In this document: piece after piece, positions 1-11,104 of the stretch
Layout: every line of letters starts with the position of its first letter
Numbering within the stretch: position 1 is the first letter of the stretch
Source of the DNA: Warburgia ugandensis
Lineage: Eukaryota > Streptophyta > Magnoliopsida > Canellales > Canellaceae
Direction: 5' to 3'
Length of the DNA stretch: 64,000 nt
Assembly (NCBI GenBank): GCA_035236585.1
Contig: CP141137.1
Coordinates: 48,134,057 to 48,198,056 of the forward strand
Made by a program: the position numbers and the translations under genes
The notes under the pieces: model-generated
Databases searched by the model: none
Told to the model about the DNA's origin: nothing
What the model saw: only the letters and a program-made list of their open reading frames with translations

Positions 1-1176
1 GCTAACCTGTTGTTTATGTTAAGCCTTAATTAAATCAATTCAGATTATGCAGTTCCTAGATAACAAAATGAAGATAGAGTAAAATTGGAATGGGAATAGG
101 AATAGGGACACAGAGGGAATTAAAATGGGGACGGATTAGAAATTTAAGAAAGGTGCCATGGGTAAAAAATGGAATTAATAGAAAATCAGATTTTAAACAA
201 AATTTGGAATGGAAACTCGATGGAGAAGAAGGAAGCTGATGGAAGAGATGAACTAGGCATTTGGTGTGGTGTTGGGCTGGGCAGTGGAGCAGATGGTGAT
301 GTGATGTCGGAGTGGAGAAGATTGGGCTCATCGACCGGTGTAGTAACGGTGGTGAAGTAGAGGCTGGAAAGGAGTTGTCGGCTCAAGTGTGGATCAGTGA
401 AGTAGCTAGGCAGAGGATAGTGATGACGTCAGTCTAGGTAGTGGAAGAATAGAGGAGAGCGATCGATAGCGTTGGAGAGGAGATAATGCCAGTGGCATAG
501 ATGAAGGTGGGAGATTGAGGTGACGCTGGTGGCTCTATCTAGGATTTCCTACAAATGAAAAAGGGATCTGGACAGGGCCGTCGGGCAGTCCTGGGATGAG
601 ACCAGTGTCGTTGGGTAAAGAGTGTGGACTGGAAGACCAGTGATGGGGGAGTTGAGATAGTGCAGACAAACAGGGAAGGTGGCTGGGTAAGAGAGATAGA
701 GCAATGAGGAGGGAAAGAGAAGGGGAGAAGGGAAAGGGGTAGCCTACCTGCACATCACCTTCTAATTTGCCTTCTTCCACTTTCCATCTACTTTCTTTCC
801 TCGAATACTTTTACTATTGGGGCTTTCCAAAATTTCTACATATTTCCCTTTAAAATAAAGTTTCCTTTAAGAAATCATTCCATTTGCACAATTGAATCTC
901 TATTGGGTGATCTGCACCATTGAAATTCAATCTGAACCATCCAAGCCTATTGTGGTTGATTTGCAAGATATAAGACTAGATTATAGTCATCTAAACCATT
1001 CATTAAGCATTTGATTACCTCTAATGTTCATCTGACCATTAAATTTGATAATTTATAGTTGGATGGTCAATTTGAGCTAAAATTCATATTTTATCTAAAA
1101 ATGATCAAATTGATAAGTTAGATGATTTTATTAAATGCTAAACTAGGGTCTTTTTTCCAAAATTAAATACTTAACA
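1..1176 (-). repeat. 3' LTR of element A, partial
   Basis: Aligns with 9332-11100 and ends TTAACA like the other copy. It begins mid-LTR at the window edge. Compared with the right copy it lacks about 590 bp (equivalent to roughly 10050-10640). The missing piece is bounded in the right copy by purine-rich GGGAAAGAG-like tracts, so a deletion between short direct repeats is likely. Confidence 0.85.
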
Positions 1177-1190
1177 CACCCCTAGCCAGC
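1177..1190 (-). other. Polypurine tract of element A
   Basis: Directly inside the 3' LTR edge, the minus strand reads GCTAGGGGTG followed by the LTR start TGTTAAG. This is the expected place for the plus-strand primer of an LTR retrotransposon. The tract is short and slightly impure. Confidence 0.55.
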
Positions 1191-2778
1191 ATGTTGCTAG
1201 TCCTGAGCATAACATACAAAAAACCATTTTACAAAAACTAGTACAAAGTGCTATTTTTGTAGGTACTCATGATTGCATTTAGCATATACAACATGCCCTT
1301 GAACCCCTAGGTTACTCATGGTGGACAAGTTAGGCCTCGTGAGGGTTTGTAGTGAATATACCCACAAAATTCACTAAGGTTGATTCCCCTATTTTATCTC
1401 AAAGATTCTTCATTCATTAGCAATCTACTGGTTTTTCACAACTTAATGGAGAAGATTTGAACATTTTACACATCATATTCATATTAAAGACATTTTATTT
1501 GAGTTATTTCTTGGAGTGCATGTGTGTGTGTGTGTACAACCACATAAATCTTGACTTCTAACTGGATATGCTTAAATTCCATTGGAAGTATGTACTTGAC
1601 CTCAAATCCTCACATGTATACTCTAAAAAATGAAACTCTCAGATAAGGGTTTAAACAGATTTCTCTCATTATATGACTAAATCCAATAAGCTAATGGTTC
1701 ACATAATTCTTTTGAATGCTCATGAGACAAAGAAAAGTGATCTCTAAGAGTGGATATTATCACCAAGAATATTAGGGGTAGTTTAGTTTACTTCCTTCTT
1801 TTTATCTCCTCTTTAAGGCTATGCTTTACTGAAGATCCATAAATCTTTAATTAGTACAAAATGTAGGCTTAGGACAAGTTTAGAAAAGAAGGGTATAAGG
1901 ATTTCAAAGGTTCAAATTTGAATAGAGGTCTTCAATGACTATCTATTAGGACAACTTTTTCTTTTGGGGTTGTACTTGAAGTGAATTTCTCTTTCATATT
2001 TTTGTCCTTCTCTTTCATATATTTTTCTTTTGGCTTCTTTGGAAGAAAGGCAACTAAATTTTCTCACTTCTTTGACTTTTTGTCCTATTTTTGAACTTTT
2101 TCTACTAACTCTACTCATTTTGACAATGAGTAATAGATATTTATTTTACTAGCTTGTTCCAGGTTAAGGTAATTGGGGTTAAGAAAGAAAAGATTAATAA
2201 TAGGGTCAGAGGGGCTAATTAGTGGTATGATATACTTGGTAGGATTTGTATCTCTAAGCTTAGCAAGGATAGCCTATATCATTTCCTAGGTTTACTAAAG
2301 CCTATTAGATTTAATAAATTTTCTTGAAATAAGGCTATTACTCCTATTTATTCTTGATGTTTAACCAAAACAATTATATTAGGATCACACTCATTTATAC
2401 ATGCTGAAAAAATTATGAAATTACTTATAACTCTTTGAAAGAAGATAGTCTCTAAACTCACTGGGTTACTCCACTGATTTTCCTCAAGGCCTCTAAGTCA
2501 TACCTCTCTATTAATCTTGACTATATGTTGCGTGTAAATATTTTCGAGAAGTAACTTTCATAAAATACTTCAACATATGAATGATATGCAAAACTAATAA
2601 TATGCATTCCTATTAAGAGGTTAAAACTGTGGAATTACTAAATTCTGAACATCTAGTTCTCATCATAGTAAGGAAACTCTACCTTAAAAAAAATTCAAAT
2701 TTTTTGTTTTTTTGTTCTTAGAATTAAGAAAATTCAAAATCCCTATATGCATTTACACCCCCCTTAACTTGAATGAAA

Positions 2779-2793
2779 CATTGTCCTCAATGT
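2779..2793 (-). other. TTGAGGACAATG motif of Athila/LARD-type elements
   Basis: The minus strand reads ACATTGAGGACAATG, followed downstream by AAGTTAAGGGGGG. From family knowledge, a GAGGACAAT motif followed by a purine run commonly marks the 3' end of the coding region in plant Athila/Tat-type and LARD elements. The motif is itself a small inverted repeat (CATTG/CAATG). It supports the minus-strand reading of element A. Confidence 0.5.
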
Positions 2794-3639
2794 TAAAAAA
2801 ACATAGGATCCTATATGATAATGGAAGGATGTAGAAGATGAAGATTTGAAAAACATCTGGATTGCCTCATAGGAAGCACTAAGTTTTATATCTTTAGCCA
2901 GACATGGCCTAACCTAACTTTCTAAACCTAGAGCTAATTGGGTCATCTTATTTTTCCTAATCCTAACCCTAAGATGAAATGGCAAGATTTCGCATGCCAC
3001 TTCAGAATCTCACAGTAATCTATATATTGCCTCCACCCTAAAATTTTTGGTGGTCGTAACATTAAAACAACTAAGATCACCATGATTTTTATTTGTGGAG
3101 AATCATATTGATGATCCCCCATCTTCAAAATTTTACGGTAGTCAATATAATTCTTCTACCTTGAAAATTGAGGTGATGGAAACACAATGATTTTGTGTAC
3201 TATTGTGCATTTTGTTAAACCATTTGGAGATGAATGGTCCTTTTCTTGACCCAATTGAGGCATAATAATGACCATTATATTTAAGTTAAGTTTTTCCTTA
3301 GTTTCCTTGACATTGTCCTGAAATAGGGGTCTAAGCTGACTCTGCCCTTCCCTAAAATGTTGTTCTTATATTACTAGAGGTGGGGACATGGTTTGGCTTA
3401 AACTCTAGTTATCTTCTAATGTATACCCTAGATTTGTTTGACATATGGTTAGTACATCAACTAATTCTTTTTCTTCCTATTTTGTGGGGACAGGCAAGGT
3501 TTTAAATGGGCTTACTTGACTATCTTGTGAATGTTCAAATAATGTCTATAGGTCCCAATTAGTGGTTTCTACATTTCAATCTTCTACATTGCAAGGCTCA
3601 ATTGAAATTTCAGGCTTTGTAGTGGTTTCTACTCTAACT

Positions 3640-4640
3640 TGCCATTGAGAACTGTTCATTAAAGGCATAATATCCAACATCTCATTCACCTCCTCAATAA
3701 ATGTATCTTCATCAAATTCATAAAAATTATTAGGACACAATTCAAGAGGATACGAGTTGGATTATTCTATGGCTTCATTTTCTTCATCAATGAAAGTCTC
3801 TTCATCATAATCGTAACAAGCAGCAGGACATGGCTCAAGTAGATATGAGTTAGAGGTTTCTAAGGATGGTTGTGGACTTTGTGGCTCATAAGAAATTTTC
3901 ATCCTATTATCAGTAATAAATGTCTCCTCATTATCCCAAATTTGTTTCATTTCCTCAGTCCTTTACATAATTTTAGCAATGTTTCTATGAGTATATTCTC
4001 TAATTAGTCTCATTTTCTCTTCCCATTCCTCCCATTCTTATCTCATTTCCTCAATCCCCTTTTCAAATGAAGCCATGGTTTGGTCCATTTTCTGACAAAA
4101 TCATTGCATATTCTCTTCTAATAGTTGTTCTTCATTCTGTAGAGGAAACGACTTGTAGGGTTGGGATTGCTATAGCATTGGGGTACATAAAAAGGGCTGA
4201 GCAGGTTGAACCCATGATGGTTGTTCCTGATAATCTGAATAATCATGGTGTTATTGACCATGGTGGGACCATTGTGGTTCTTCCTGATATCAGTAATCCT
4301 GAGACCATGGTTGTTAATGATGCCTAGTCCATCCATTATAGTCTTGGTAATTTGTCTTAAGATAAAAATTACTAGGGTATGTCAATGCATTAGGCACATC
4401 CACTAGCTCCTAATAGTATTCATTGTATGTGGAGATTGATGACGGCCATGAAGAAGTGGGATAGGGATGTTTAGAATAAGTATTATATGGTACTAAGATT
4501 GTGGCGCTGCTTGCCTAGAAGCTAATATCCTAGGCAATTGACTTTCCATAATATCTAGCTTATCCATCAATATATCTAATCTATGAAATTTATCCCCTTC
4601 TTAGTAGGCTATTGTTCTCAACTTCGTATACAACGAAACA
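3640..4640 (-). pseudogene. Degenerate gag-like/LARD open reading remnant
   Basis: On the minus strand this stretch gives discontinuous peptide rich in Q, N, P and E. The longest intact piece (3762-3950, 62 residues) contains NEETFITDN and DEETFIDEE. A near copy of the second motif (DEDTFIEE) follows downstream, revealing a tandem duplication of about 90 bp around 3690-3870 that encodes an acidic SNSY-LEPCP-YDYDEETF unit. An upstream frame shows a Q/W/N-rich segment and an E/K-rich, coiled-coil-like segment. No zinc knuckle, protease or RT motif is visible. The position between leader and 3' region fits a gag-derived protein of a LARD. Identity is inferred from position and composition only. 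Multiple stops and frameshifts show it is not functional. Confidence 0.35.
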
Positions 4641-5299
4641 AATCATTGTATACAACAAATGAGTTTTTCTTTTCTTTTCTTTGTAGAGGAAAAACTAACC
4701 TACATGATGCAACCTAACTTCCTAGAATGATGCATAAACAAAGGGCACACTCAAATATAATCCTTAGGCTAATAAGAAGTAATATTTTGACTTTCTTGAA
4801 TTTGTGTGGGGACAATGCTTTTAGATTAACCTAATCTAGCACTTATACTATGTTTCAGATTTGACTATTGCCTACTAGTTAGGTTCTGCACAAGGTGGTT
4901 AATACAATCCTCATGTAAAGAAGCATTTATACCTCAAAAAATGTCAACAGAAGGTGTGGGAAAATGTAATATCCTTAATTTTTAGGATAAAATAGGAAAT
5001 TATTAAATAAATTAAAATAAAAATTTATGGATGAAATTTTTTTTCTTGAAAACATAAGAATTAGAAAGTGCTCGTCGATACGAGTCCAACGCCACCAAGA
5101 ACGCGAAAAACGAAGCTCAAACGAGGGAGTTATGAGCCGTCAAAGTTGTAAGGGCAAATTGGTCTTTTGACAGAAACGTGTTACACAGGGGTCCAAATTG
5201 ATAACGGCACCCCTGTCTACACACGTCTCTACCAGTCCGGCGAAATTGTCGGAGAGACATGGGAAGAGACGTGTGGGGAAGAGTTTCTCTTCCCCAAGA

Positions 5300-5320
5300 C
5301 TTTAAAACCCTATATCTATG
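5300..5320 (+). promoter_or_regulatory. TATA-like box of LTR B
   Basis: ACTTTAAAACCCTATATCTA lies about 335 bp into the LTR and about 140 bp upstream of the splice-donor-like site. It occupies the same relative place as TATA-like boxes in the C, D and E LTRs. No transcript evidence is available here. Confidence 0.45.
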
Positions 5321-5448
5321 CTCCTCTAGGAGTCAAAACGCTCCACTATTGAGCGTTTTCTCTGAGTGTTTACGCAAAACCCTAGCCCAGCAAAACTTGG
5401 ATTTTCCGGCGAGTGGAACCCCGGCAACATGAGCAACACCATTCAGGC

Positions 5449-5460
5449 ACAAGGTAAGCC
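5449..5460 (+). promoter_or_regulatory. Splice-donor-like site in LTR B
   Basis: CACAAGGTAAGCC matches the plant 5' splice consensus AG|GTAAG. Equivalent strings occur at the same place in the H and C LTRs and, weaker, in F, G and D. Confidence 0.4.
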
Positions 5461-7381
5461 TCAAATCCATGTTTTTTCTGTATTTATTAATTAGAAAATT
5501 AATTAGGAAAATGTTTAAAAAAATAAGGAAAAATCAGATTTTTAGGAACTTTAGGCACGCTACTGTTGGAGCATGATTTCATGGACCAAACCTTGTCCGT
5601 TTGAAAATCGCACCGTCCAACTAGTGCACAAGAGACCCAAGAGCATACCCTTGAAATTTAGAAGTGATCCAATGGTGGATCTCTCCAGAAAACCCAAAAA
5701 CCAGTACCTAAGGAGGATTTTAGGAACTTGGGAAAAATCGTTTAAAAACCATGGTTTTTGGGAAAATCAATGCAAAAGAATGCATAAATGGATTCTAGAG
5801 ATAATTCTGAAGAAAATGGCACAAAAATCACGCAAAACGGAGCTTTGTAGCTCCCCCAGAGGCGACCGGAATCTGGTCGTCTTCTCCGGCGTCGTCAACG
5901 GCGTTGGCGCCTTGGCACTGACGCCAGGACGCACTCGGTGACGCCCAAGAGACGACGTCACACGACGTCATCGTCGCACGCGTGCGCGGCGCCACGCGCG
6001 TGTGGGGGAGAAGCCAGTTGGCTGTTGCGGCGCGTCCCGTTCGGCGTCTGCGTCGGCGTGCGTCTTCGTGCGCCAGTGTACGCCGGTGTAAACCGGTGGA
6101 AAAGGGGCACCGCCAGTTTAAACCACCTTATGGTGGTTCGGCAGGCCCCATTTTAGCGTAGTTTTCAGAAAAAGTTGATTTTTGGGAGCTAGAGAGTTCC
6201 AAATCACGATCCGAAAGAGGCGTTGTGACCGTATTGACGACGCGAACCTAGTTTTAGCTTAAAAACTTAGAAATGACAAATTTTTCTTTAGAAAAATATT
6301 AAAATAGTGATGTGACATGTACAGGTGCACTTGAATATACCAGTTAAAGGGAGTTATTAGCAAGCTAGTGGTCTCACACTGAAGTAGGTGACGACAACTA
6401 ATGTTTTGCCTTGATTTTTAAACCATGTTTAAACATAGCATCATGTGTGATTGTGTTTTAAAATGCAATTATTATTTATCGTGGATTTCATGCGACATTG
6501 CGTACAGGATGGTTATTCCAAATTGAAATCTTTTACTGAATAAACTTATTTAAAATGTTTTTACAAGCATGATGTTAATTAGTTATGCCTAATTAGAGAC
6601 TTATTTCTTATTATATATATAGAAAATGCATGGATTTACATGGAAATGAGAATAGAGGCTTAGTAGCTGGTCCTTTTATAGGCTAACCCCAGGATGAGGG
6701 GCACGTCTTGGGGATTACAAGCTATAAGTGCTCTTGAGTTTTAGCATATACATATGATTTCCGTGTTTTATATTTGATGACGGTTGCTCTCGCCCGGTGG
6801 GCGTCATGCTAGGAGGGATAGGGCCGGCCACCCACCTTCCGAGATTATGATATGATGAGTTTGTGATATGATAGACACCTGCCCATAGATGGCATTCGGT
6901 AGGGGTTTTGGTAACATGGATAGTCCACACTACCGGTCTGATCCTTTCCATGGGGACAGACGCTAAGTCTCCCGTTATGGTGTCGACGGGGAGCGGCGGT
7001 GGTTGATACCCATGGAGGGTTGCCACTGCAGCATGATGGCCCATATTCTTATTATGTGTGCATGTATGATTAGCATGGTTATGGATGATATGCCTGGGTG
7101 TGACGACACTCAGAGGTTGACTATGTGTACTCCTGATCAGGGGTGTTTGTGTGATGTGGTGGGACCCATTACCTTAGGGTGCCCTTATTCTGGATGTATG
7201 CTCCATTTTATTGATTCATGTCATGTTTTGACTCCGTGAATTTCATGTTTTAGCATATGGAATAAATTGGCATTTATTGAACATGGCATTATGATATCAC
7301 TATCTTCATAAATGTTAGATTTTTCATCAGTATTGTTCATTATTTCTTGCATTTATTACATTAATTGCCTATGTACCTATA

Positions 7382-7424
7382 CAAGCGATAGCTTGCTGAG
7401 GCATTGCTTTGTTTTACAATGCCT
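7382..7424 (+). other. Paired inverted repeats (hairpins 1 and 2) of LTR B
   Basis: CAAGC (7382-7386) pairs with GCTTG (7391-7395) around GATA. AGGCATTG (7399-7406) pairs with CAATGCCT (7417-7424). The pair sits 480 bp before the LTR sense 3' end. The other chromovirus LTRs in the window carry the same arrangement with different stem sequences. Confidence 0.65.
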
Positions 7425-7908
7425 TAGATCTCGAGAGCGATAACAGGAAAGGCAAGGCTGTTGAGAAGCCGTGAGAGCTGCTGAAGACCATTTTTCTATA
7501 GTGTTAGACAGTGATGTGAGTCATTAAACAGGATTATCATTTGGATTTTTATTATGGACTGCATATTTTATATTGGGATGTGATTTAGATCTTTGGACAT
7601 TTATATGGGATGTTATGATGGATAGACCCTGGGCCATATTATTATTGTCTTTTGGACGTTTATTTGATTTAAAATAAAGGCGCCTATTTATTGACATTGA
7701 TTTATACGCGGATTATTTATTTATGTTTAAATTACATGTACGCATTTTGAGAAAGGAAAATTAACACTCGGAGTTTTAAGATAGGTTTAGTAAAATGTTA
7801 AATAAATCTTTTCTCATGGAATCTCAAATGCTCTTATTTAAAATGCCATTATTATGTATATATATATTTTTAAAAAAATGTCTTAAAAATCCGGGGTGTT
7901 ACAGAAAA

Positions 7909-8756
7909 TCACTTGAATTTTAAGACACCAACTATAACCATAATGCTCAGAAGCTACTGGAGTGACAATAGATCGCATCTTAGTAAAAGGGTCCTATGAG
8001 CATGTGATGGCTCTATAGGTCTCTTTTAATTGATTTTAAATTAATTTGAAAGGTAGTGTTGCGTGTTTATGGTGATTATCTTAGGTAGGCTAAGAAGTGG
8101 TAATGAAATCTACCATTGATCTTGTGGGGTAGGGTGCCCTTACAAATTAATTACCACTTTCCATGGCAGTTTGATCAATATATATATCACCTTAAAGCAG
8201 TACACATGCCCTAAGAATGCAATTAAAACAATAAAGTAATGTAAAATCTTAAAAATGCAAAAATTATCAAATATACTTTCTATATGCAATTATTCTACCA
8301 AATAATGCAAGACTATTCTAAATGCAAACCCTAATCTAGGAAATAAAAGAAGTGAAGGATACTTTTAGTGGGGTTTTTGATGAAGATTAAGTGTGGGCCA
8401 CCTTATCCCACACTTGCCTTGTATTATACGACCCTTTAAAATTGAAATGAAAATTGCAAATTACAAAGGAACCTTACTACAAGATTCACTCAAAAGAAAA
8501 GGAAAATCCTATTCTAGGAACGCATGGAAATTTCTATTTTGATGATGATCCACTTGCCAGTTTCCTCCATTTTAAAATTTCCTGAAAAAGAAAGATAGAA
8601 AGAAGTACCAAATTCAAAACAAGGTTATTATGCACTAAGAAAATTGAAAAATACACCTAAAAATGCCTAAAATACTAACATCAAGCAATTTCTAAAAAAA
8701 ATTTATTTTTTGGATTTTTTATTTTTAATTAAATTTTATGAAAACTCCATTGTGGA
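7909..8756 (-). other. Element A internal leader, no coding content
   Basis: AT-rich DNA between the B insertion and the primer site. The first 260 bp are the shared module. The rest (8171-8756) has no open frame or recognised motif. Confidence 0.6.
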
Positions 8757-8774
8757 TCATTGGCAATGGCACTA
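8757..8774 (-). other. Primer binding site of element A (tRNA-Asp type, decayed)
   Basis: The minus strand reads TAGTGCCATTGCCAATGA. This matches the tRNA-Asp type primer TGGCGCCGTTGCCGGGGA at 12 of 18 positions. Most of the changes are transitions of the kind left by decay of methylated cytosine. It lies six bases inside the LTR, the expected position. Confidence 0.65.
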
Positions 8775-8780
8775 AAAACT

Positions 8781-11100
8781 TGTTGTGTTTTTTGCAAGTG
8801 CATGGACTATTATAGTTTAGTGTGTGCAAGTACGAGTTGATCCCATAGGGAGTTGCTTTAAGAATTTAGAGATTTAATAGAATTTAATTCTTCAAAAATT
8901 AAAAATAAATGATAAAAATTAATCAAAAGTGCAATCAGACTTTAAATGTATTTAATCCATGAAAATTATAGAAATTCAATTAAAAAAGTGAGTAATTTAA
9001 TTAAAGAAGCATGAAAAATCTACTTCCTTAGACCGATTATCATCAATTTCTTCAGATTTGGGATCATAAACTTCCATCAACCTTCATCAGTCTCTTTCTG
9101 GTGCTTCTGATTCATGATCCACCAAATGGATTAAGCAAATTCCAAGAAAATTTGAGAGATCTGGGCTAAATAAGGGTTTTGGGATTTGGATGGTTTAGAT
9201 CTCTTTTTGGAGTTCAGATTAAAGATCAAAGACATTAATCAAACCCAGGGATGTCCTAAGAATGTACTCTAAAATTTAATTAAGGATTTGATGTGAAGTA
9301 GAGAAGAAATAAAGAGATCATTATTGTTAAGGCTAACTCGTTAATTAAGTTAAGCTTTAATTAAATTAGTTCAGATTATGCAGTTCCTGATAACAGAATG
9401 ATGATAGAGTGAAATTGGAATGGGAGTAAGGACACAAAGGAAATTAAAATGAAGACATATTAGGAATATAAGAAGGATGACATGCGTAAAAATGAAATTA
9501 ATAGAAATTCAGATTTTAAATGAAATTTGGAATGGAAACCCAACGGAAAAGAAGGAAGCTGGTGGATGAGATGGACTAGGTGTTTGGTGTAGTTTTGGGC
9601 TGAGCGGTGGAGCATATGATGACGCAATGCTAGAGTGGAGGGGAATGGGCTCACTGACCGATGCTGAGAATTCCAGCCAATGCGGTAACAGTGGTGAAGT
9701 AGAAGCTGAGGAGTTGCTGACTTGGGTGTGGATCAGTGAAGTAGCTGGGTAGAGAATAGTGACGACGTGGGGGCAGTGGAAGAACAGAGGAGAGCGATCA
9801 ATGGTGCTGGAGAGGAGTTAATGCCGGTGACACAGATGAAGGTGGAAGATTGAGATGACACCGGTGGCTTTATCAGGGATTTCCTAAAAATGAAAGAGGG
9901 ATTTAGGCAGGGCCATGAGGTGGTGCTAGGATGAGACCAGTGCTGTCGGGTAGATAGTGTGGACTAGAAGATCGATGATGGGAGAGTTGGGATGGTGTGT
10001 GCAAACAGGGAAGGTGGCTGGGTAAGAGAGATAGAGCAGTGAGGGGGGAAAGAGTGGAAGAGTGCTTAGTTTGGTTTATATGGGGACAGACACCATGGAT
10101 GACAAGTGGTGTGCGCCTGGGTTTATGCTATTGACTTGGACAGGGTAACTCGATCGGTGATGGGGTGGAGACAATTGAACATATATGGTAGGGGGAGAAA
10201 ATGAGAAACAGAATGGGAGAGAGACGGAGAGAACTGGGAAAAAGAGGAGGGCCTGGCTAGTCCAGTGAAGTAGGGACTGGTCAGTGATGGAAGAACATGG
10301 TGGAGATAAGGATGAGCATGGGAAGGAGGCAAAGTGTAACAGAGGTGCTGGGCTGGTGCTTGGGAGGGAAAAGAGATAATAAGGGTAAAGAAACTATGAT
10401 GAAAAGGAGCAAAACAGAACGGATGGCAATCAAAGGAAAATAGTAAAACAATGAAGGAAAAAAAATATAAGAAAAGGGGATGTGGTGCTTCCTCCTACGA
10501 TCTAGCCCAAAAGGGGGAGTTTTAAGATAGAAGACAAGAGAGAGTGTGGAGGGAGAAGAAGATATAGGTGGAATGGTTTCCTTTGTAAGGGGAAACCCAA
10601 GAGAAATTAGAAAGAGAGGGAGTGGTGAAGTGGGAAAGAGAGGGGTAGAAGGGAAAGGGGTAGCCTACCTTCCCACCACCTTTTAATTTGCCTTTTTCAC
10701 TTTCCTTCTGCTTGATTTCCTCCTTAGATACTTCTACTATTGGGGCTTTCTAAATTTTCTACATGTTTTCCTTTAAAACAAAGTTTCCTTTAAGAAATCA
10801 TTCCATTTGCACCATTTAATCTCTATTGGGTGATCTGCATAGTTGAAATTTAATTTGAACCATCCAAGCCTATCATGGTTGATCTGCAAGATATAAGACT
10901 AGATTAGAGTCATCTAAATTGTTCATTAAGCATTTGATTAGTTATGATGTTCATTTGACCGTTAAATTTGACTATTTACGATTGCATGGTCAATTTGAAC
11001 TAAAATTTATATTTTATCTAAAAATCATCAAATTGATAAGTTAGATGATTTTATTTAATGTTAAACTAGGGGTATCTTGGCCAAAATTAACCACTTAACA
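8781..11100 (-). repeat. 5' LTR of element A
   Basis: Begins TGTTGTG and ends TTAACA (TG...CA). The 2320-bp LTR is bordered on its left by the primer site, and its last 1770 bp align with 1-1176. The left part (8781-8900) has the CAAGTGCA...ATCCCATAGGGAG string I know from plant LARD/Athila-type LTR ends. The interior has purine-rich tracts (10160-10660). No gene is visible. Confidence 0.8.
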
Positions 11101-11104
11101 ATCA

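Larger units (their letters stand above)
4965..7903 (+). mobile_element. Solo LTR B, chromovirus (Tekay-like) family
   Basis: Starts TGTAATATCC and ends GGGGTGTTACA, and is flanked by perfect 5-bp duplications GAAAA (4960-4964 and 7904-7908). The flanks rejoin into the interrupted element A module. There is no internal LTR duplication, primer site or polyprotein, so this 2939-bp insertion is a solo LTR. Visible parts in sense order are TATA-like CCTATATC near 5309, a splice-donor-like AAGGTAAGCC at 5451, a CpG-rich patch at 5860-6110 with ACGTCA motifs, and the paired hairpins at 7382-7424. A 122-codon reading frame at 5573-5941 crosses the CpG patch, resembles no family I know and is probably chance. 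Confidence 0.9.
4790..8170 (-). repeat. Leader module of element A shared with E, G and D LTRs (interrupted by B)
   Basis: Bases 4845-4964 and 7904-8170 together match a block of about 400 bp found in the same orientation in the LTRs of G (20830-21245), E (24485-24880; 57735-58135) and D (30545-30905; 48055-48425). Shared landmarks on the plus strand include GATTTGACTA, GTTAGGTTCTG, GTGGTTAATACAATCCTCAT, GGAAAATCACTTG and GGTAATGAAATC-like strings. In A the block lies between the primer site and the gag-like region, so it is leader RNA. Confidence 0.65.
1..11100 (-). mobile_element. Element A: Athila/LARD-like non-autonomous LTR retrotransposon (left end cut by window)
   Basis: The segment 1-1176 is repeated at about 9332-11100, and the two copies bound an internal region. 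The right LTR is followed leftward by a primer site resembling the tRNA-Asp complement, so the element reads on the minus strand: 5' LTR 8781-11100, leader, a gag-like remnant, a non-coding 3' region, polypurine tract, then the 3' LTR. After removing solo LTR B, the internal region is about 4.7 kb. I see no reverse transcriptase, RNase H or integrase motif in it, which fits a LARD (large retrotransposon derivative) moved by enzymes from elsewhere. The left flank is outside the window, so the target duplication cannot be checked. The Athila relationship rests on primer type and the GAGGACAAT motif, so it is an inference. Confidence 0.8.

Noticed and set aside
5573..5941. 122-codon frame in solo LTR B
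   Set aside because: Inside an LTR, starts without context, crosses the CpG patch, and has no counterpart in the H or C LTRs. Kept only as a note in the B entry.
9326..11100. Element A LTR starting at TGTTAAGG (9326)
   Set aside because: It gives TG...CA ends, but the Asp-type primer site lies at 8757-8774. The LTR must extend to 8781 for that site to adjoin it.
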